Assembly (NCBI GenBank): GCA_032622095.1
Contig: CP136061.1
Location: 18,106,991 to 18,170,990 of the forward strand
DNA from: Siphonodentalium dalli
Taxonomy: Eukaryota > Mollusca > Scaphopoda > Gadilida > Siphonodentaliidae
Reading direction: 5' to 3'
DNA: 64,000 bases
In this document: positions 59,593 to 64,000 of the stretch, one piece after another
How the letters are laid out: each line of letters opens with the position of its first letter
Position numbering within the stretch: the stretch's first letter is position 1
Notes under the pieces: generated by a model
What the model was told of the DNA's origin: nothing
Databases searched by the model: none
Seen by the model: the letters and a program-made list of their open reading frames with translations, nothing else
Translations under genes and position numbers: made by a program

Positions 59593-60081
59593 TTCATCCA
59601 CAGTATAATTTTAATGGAGAATCCACTCAGTAATGTAATAGTTGACCAAATAGTCCAATGCCTTATCAGAAATACAATCGATATAACACTTTATGGAGAA
59701 CCGGCCAAACATGCATTATCAGAAATAGAATAACACTTCCTTGAGAATCGGTTGATCAAAATGTGGTTACATCTCTCACTCCATCGATTCATTCGCCCGG
59801 AAGCATATTAGCAAAATAAATAGAAGCTATAAATAGAAAATCTGGATTTCATTGCCTAGCAACATCAGGACATCAAGGTTGATCGCTGTAAATAATTAGT
59901 TGATATTTAAAACATTGTCCATGTAATTCTTCAAATTAATGAGTATTTACTTTGTGTTCTCAAAAACAAGTGCACAAACAAAAGGCATAAGATGATTAAA
60001 AATGTAAATTTAGCTAAAGGCGAACATTCTTAACACATTGCAAATAAATGTTTTGCTCATTTGAATGTAATATCTACTAAA

Positions 60082-60251
60082 TTACCCTTCCATGACTGGA
60101 GTTTCCAGAAATTTAGCATAAACCCTGAGCCAATGCATTCTCTTATATATGTGAGGCTCCCTATGGGTGACTCACATATATAAGATAATGCACTGACACA
60201 GGATCTTTAATGCTGCACCAGCACAGCTCCTATCATGAACCTCACTGTTAA
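60082..60251. mobile_element. TTAACCCTTTCATGA-type MITE, diverged copy
   Basis: The ends are ATTACCCTTCCATGACTGGA and, inverted, CTCCTATCATGAACC...GTTAA. The palindrome module is at 60129-60197. Confidence 0.72.
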
Positions 60252-60592
60252 AATGGTTAAATATAGAATAATTTTATGTTCCTGTAATAAGGCAAACGTT
60301 GGCATAAACTGAACCCTTTGATAACAGGCTACTCACTGATTAGTAGTTATGTGATTCCCATTCATTCATTTGTAGGGATGTTCAGCTAATAGGTTCAACA
60401 AACAACAGTTATATGTTGAACTTATTATCTGAAAGCCCCTACAACGAACGAAGGCAAGATTACATACCTGATAAATGAACTTAAATTAATGAATGACCAA
60501 TACAATTAACACAATGTTGGCAGTTGACATAAATAATCATCATTGAAATCATGAGCCTTACTAGATTAGCATATGAATTGTACCTAAGCAGC

Positions 60593-60744
60593 CAAACCTG
60601 CAAATAGTATGTCTGTCATTTCCATAATGAGATCCCCCAGAGGGTGAATTTGGTAATGCTAACCCACTGTGCGTGATAGCATCACTAATTTCACCCTCTG
60701 GAGATCTTATTCTAAAATTGACAGATGCTCTATTTGCAGACTTG
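60593..60744. mobile_element. hAT-type palindromic MITE, single-palindrome copy
   Basis: The ends are CAAACCTGCAAATAGTATGT and CTATTTGCAGACTTG, with one diverged palindrome between. No target duplication is visible. Confidence 0.75.
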
Positions 60745-60894
60745 ATATCCCTATTTGATATCCCTACTCCAAAATTATAAATACATAATACGTAAGCCAT
60801 GTCTGTTAAAATAGGCACATTGCACTGGCTCAAAATATATCAGCAAATAAAAAAAAATTCAAGTAAGCAAAACAAAATGAAAAGAAAGAGGCCT

Positions 60895-61019
60895 ATGCAG
60901 AATGAGGTCCCCAGACATTTGCAAAATGATGTCCACCAGAGGATGAATTTAGAAATGCTAGCCCACTGTGCAGGGTAAAGTCACTAAATTCACCATCTGG
61001 GGACCTCATTCTACAAATT
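60895..61019. mobile_element. hAT-type palindrome remnant
   Basis: A diverged palindrome (GCAGAATGAGGTCCCCAGAC ... GGGGACCTCATTCTAC) without the outer CAAG ends. Confidence 0.65.
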
Positions 61020-61137
61020 TCCGGCACCATATTCTCAGTCCTGTGTTTGCAGCAATAATATCTACCCATAAGAATAGCTTCAGTAGAAGAAGCACATAAT
61101 TAAGGCCAGATAGTTAATAGTTTGTTTCTCAGGGAAT

Positions 61138-61471
61138 ATTACCCTTTCATGACTGGAGCTTCCTGAAATTTTGCGAAAACCCTGTGCCAATGCATTCTCT
61201 TATATATGCGAGTCACACATAGGGATCATTGCATATATAAGAGACTGAACTGGCTTAATGTAAATATTGTTAGGTCAATGCATTCTCTTATATATGCGTA
61301 AATAAATAAGAGAATGCATTGGCCTAACAATTTTTACCTTGACCTTGTAAGCCAGTGCATTCTCTTATATATATGAGGCTCCCTACAGGAGACTGGAATA
61401 TATAAGAAAATGCACTGGTACATGATCTTTAATGCTGCACCAGCGCAGCTCCCATCATGAAAGGGATAATG
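61138..61471. mobile_element. TTAACCCTTTCATGA-type MITE with three palindrome modules
   Basis: The ends are ATTACCCTTTCATGACTGGA and CCATCATGAAAGGGATAAT. Palindromes lie at 61186-61254, 61273-61323 (shortened) and 61351-61419. The outer two look like one older element with another palindrome pair inserted. Confidence 0.75.
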
Positions 61472-61620
61472 AGGGAGGTAGGTATTTGTATTTCAACCCT
61501 TTCTATACTAAATGGATTCTCCCATCAGCTAGTATAAAAGTATATATTGGAATGGTCTATTATTCATCTGGAGAGATGATCAAGCAATATAAGCAGATGA
61601 CATACAGAAGCATATATGAT

Positions 61621-62010
61621 TTAACCCTTTACCCAACAAACCGGCCAAATAAAGCTTCAACAGCCTAAAATATCTTCGGTCTGTCTCAATAGAACCATAC
61701 ACATATGGATATCATTGGAACCGGCTCCTTGACCACATTGTGATAGTTACAGTTATGCCCTGTGCCAATGCATTCTCTTATATATGCGAGTCGACCATAG
61801 GTCGCCTCGCATATATAAGAGAATGCATTGGCCTAAAAAAAATCTTTTTTTCACACTTTTTAACATTTTTTCTTACATTCTTTAACAATTTTATCATTTT
61901 TAATGTGTTAAGCCAATGCATTCTCTTATATATGCGAGGCGACCTATGGTCGACTCGCATATATAAGAGAATGCATTGGCACAGGGCCGTTCTGTTGGGT
62001 AAAGGGTTAA
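61621..62010 (+). mobile_element. TTAACCCTTTACCCAAC-type MITE, copy 2
   Basis: It has perfect TTAA-bounded ends. The left half (ACCGGCC...CCACATTGTGATAGTTACAG) precedes two intact 69-bp palindrome modules (61764-61832 and 61912-61980) in inverted orientation around an AT-rich spacer. TTAA target site and CCC after it fit the piggyBac superfamily; this is inference. Confidence 0.9.
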
Positions 62011-62253
62011 GTGTTAACTTAACAGTGAATAGAGTTACTGTCCTTGGATTGTGTGAATGGGAGAGGCCGGAAGTGACATAAGGAAACAAGGAAGTGAATG
62101 GAGCAAATGGCAGATCTATGGATATGGAAATGTATATAGATATTGAACTGTAACGGAATAACAAGGGGTACTGTGCTGGGTCCATGGAGAGGAGGACCAC
62201 GATGAAGTCAAGGGTAAGCTCTCTTACTAACGATACATGTAGAAGAATTCCAA

Positions 62254-62653
62254 TTAACCCTTTACCCAACAAACCGGCCAAAAACGGCCAAATAAAGCTT
62301 CAACAGCCTAAAATATCTTCGGTCTGTCTCAATAGAACCATACAAATATGGATATCATTGGAACCGGCTCCTTGACCACATTGTGATAGTTACAGTTATG
62401 GCCTGTGCCAATGCATTCTCTTATATATGCGAGTCGACCATAGGTCGCCTCGCATATATAAGAGAATGCATTGGCCTAAAAAAAATCTTTTTTTAACACT
62501 TTTTACCATTTTTTCTTACATTCTTTAACAATTTTATAATTTTTAATGTGTTAAGCCAATGCATTCTCTTATATATGCGAGGCGACCTATGGTCGACTCG
62601 CATATATAAGAGAATGCATTGGCACAGGGCCCTTCTGTTGGGTAAAGGGTTAA
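62254..62653 (+). mobile_element. TTAACCCTTTACCCAAC-type MITE, copy 3
   Basis: It is nearly identical to copy 2, with palindrome modules at 62407-62475 and 62555-62623. It differs by a 10-base AAAACGGCCA duplication near the left end. Confidence 0.9.
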
Positions 62654-62778
62654 TACGAGAGAAATATTCAGATAATAATAACCAACCTACTGTATTGTCG
62701 ACAATTTGTTGAACTTAAAATCTCATTTCCAAGGGAACTACTGTCTTCTCAATGAGTATTTAGTATAGAAAGGGTTAA

Positions 62779-63514
62779 TAATTATGTCAATTTTTGTGAG
62801 GAAGCAGGTATTTATGTGTATAAGATATATTTATCTGAGTTCCTTATTATTCAGCAAGAATGCTAAATATGGAAAATATACTGCATGAGGACTCTGGACT
62901 TCACATTTACCACGAATTTAAATGCACAGATTTATAATAAAAGATGTGTGGATACTGTATTACTTATGAAGACGTGGGGACTTCATCTGTGAATTTCTAA
63001 CTAATCTCATAAATATGTAAGAGCCGCAAGTGTTATGAGGACAATGTATTCCTTGATAAACAAACTATTTTCTTTTATCTGGCCTAAACACAAGGCCACA
63101 CAAAATTGACTATCTCTTTCTTGGACACTTTTGTTTTCAAAATGGACAGGCAGGCAGGTTTTTATATTTATTTTTTACCTGCAAAATAACCAAGCAGGCT
63201 GGTTTTTATATGTTTACACCCGAATTATAAAAAAAATTATTTTTGGGTGTGAAAGATTACTTCTCATGATTAATTGTGAATGGAATTTTAATGTTAGTTT
63301 GTTGTAGAACCCAAATACATAGTTTGTACATAGCTTAAGCCATTTAAGCTATTTACTCATTTTCAAAATAGGTTTACTCTATTTTCAATATAGAGTATGT
63401 TAGTGTAATTTGCCCTCATCCCATTCTCAAATTCACTCATTTGTGACATATTAGCTGTTGAATAGAGTAGATGGCGTATACAATGGTACAGTCTCCCTTT
63501 ATTATTATCAGAAA
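62779..63514. other. Stretch without genes
   Basis: AT-rich. A GCAGGCAGGTTTTTATAT motif occurs twice (about 63149 and 63193). Nothing else is recognised. Confidence 0.5.
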
Positions 63515-63769
63515 CAAGCCTTGAAATAATGTGTCTGTCATTTGCAGAATGAGGTCCCCAGAGGGTGAATTTAGTGATGCTACCCCGCATAGCGGGCTAG
63601 CATCACCAAATTCACCCTCTGGGGGACCTCATTCTGCTTACACCTCAGCAGAATGAGGTTCCCAGAGGGTGAATTTGGTGATGCTAGCCCGCTATGCGGG
63701 GTAGCATCACTAAATTCACCCTCTGGAGACCTCATTCTGCAAATGACAGATACCCTATTTCAAGGCTTG
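63515..63769. mobile_element. hAT-type double-palindrome MITE with 8-bp target duplication, copy 2
   Basis: It has the same architecture as 59339-59592. ATCAGAAA is duplicated exactly at 63507-63514 and 63770-63777. It differs from copy 1 at only a few positions. Confidence 0.93.
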
Positions 63770-63831
63770 ATCAGAAATAACAAATGGAAACATTAAATAC
63801 AAGTTGAAATGTGTCTAGGTAAATTTATGTC

Positions 63832-63903
63832 AGTACAGTGTATCCATCCGTATAGTGTATCCATTAGTATAGTGTATCCATCATTATAGTGTATCCATTG
63901 TCA
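63832..63903. repeat. 18-bp tandem repeat, four copies
   Basis: Unit: ATAGTGTATCCATYNGT, from TACAGTGTATCCATCC to about 63903. Confidence 0.8.
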
Positions 63904-64000
63904 AGTGACATGTTGATTTATAATTATTGTTTTCAGTGGGCCATAAAAAGGACTCAGCAGGCCATCTTTTTATGAGGGGGCAAGTGTCTGATAAACAGAA

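Larger units (their letters stand above)
61493..62778. mobile_element. TTAA-type MITE with TTTCTATACTAAAT ends, carrying two nested MITEs
   Basis: The left end AACCCTTTCTATACTAAATG pairs with TTAGTATAGAAAGGGTTAA at the right. Removing the two nested elements leaves about 0.5 kb. Confidence 0.75.

Noticed and set aside
59476-59733. 85-codon frame starting MRSPEGEF
   Set aside because: Most of it is the hAT MITE palindrome read as protein.
61740-62281. Open frames at the right end, both strands
   Set aside because: They translate the palindrome modules and MITE ends, so both strands give mirror-like peptides.

Overview
The window is eukaryotic nuclear DNA, AT-rich and intron-rich, most likely from a lophotrochozoan (probably a mollusc, on the style of its repeats; this is inference). 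It has no operons, rRNA or tRNA genes. I find one host gene. The rest is transposable elements and satellite-like repeats, many of them inside that gene's introns.

Host gene (+ strand, at least 3,606-45,399). Eight exons can be joined from canonical AG/GT sites, and every junction phase agrees (0-2, 2-1, 1-1, 1-1, 1-2, 2-0, 0-2, 2-stop). They give an unbroken 464-codon 3' portion of a type I membrane protein. In order it has the end of an MNNL-like region, a DSL domain, one complete calcium-binding EGF repeat, an EGF repeat with only four cysteines, a Ser/Thr-rich mucin-like stalk, a SEA-like juxtamembrane domain, one transmembrane helix and a 17-residue basic tail. This is a strongly reduced, divergent Notch-ligand (Delta/Serrate/Jagged) type protein. 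The signal peptide and start of MNNL were not found and probably lie upstream of the window.

Introns. Intron 1 (3.7-8.5 kb) holds old degenerate repeats and a broken retrogene-like sequence. Intron 2 (8.6-24.1 kb) is almost wholly a decayed, env-bearing Ty3/gypsy-type LTR retrotransposon on the opposite strand (9.79-23.74 kb), which itself carries a 0.46 kb MITE and an unexplained insertion of about 2.1 kb. Intron 3 holds a small foldback of tandem units. Intron 5 is almost wholly an 11.8 kb foldback element whose left arm has expanded into a 2,287-bp higher-order repeat. Intron 6 starts with a minisatellite that overlaps the splice donor. Intron 7 ends in a 33-bp minisatellite directly before the last exon.

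Downstream (45.4-64 kb) I see no host gene. This part has a 3.65 kb giant hairpin element inserted in a LINE fragment, a second LINE 3' fragment on the - strand, tandem degenerate repeats, and several MITE families. The families include elements bounded by TTAA (piggyBac-like), a hAT-type family with perfect 8-bp target duplications, and a 69-bp palindrome module shared by elements with unrelated ends. Several are nested one inside another.
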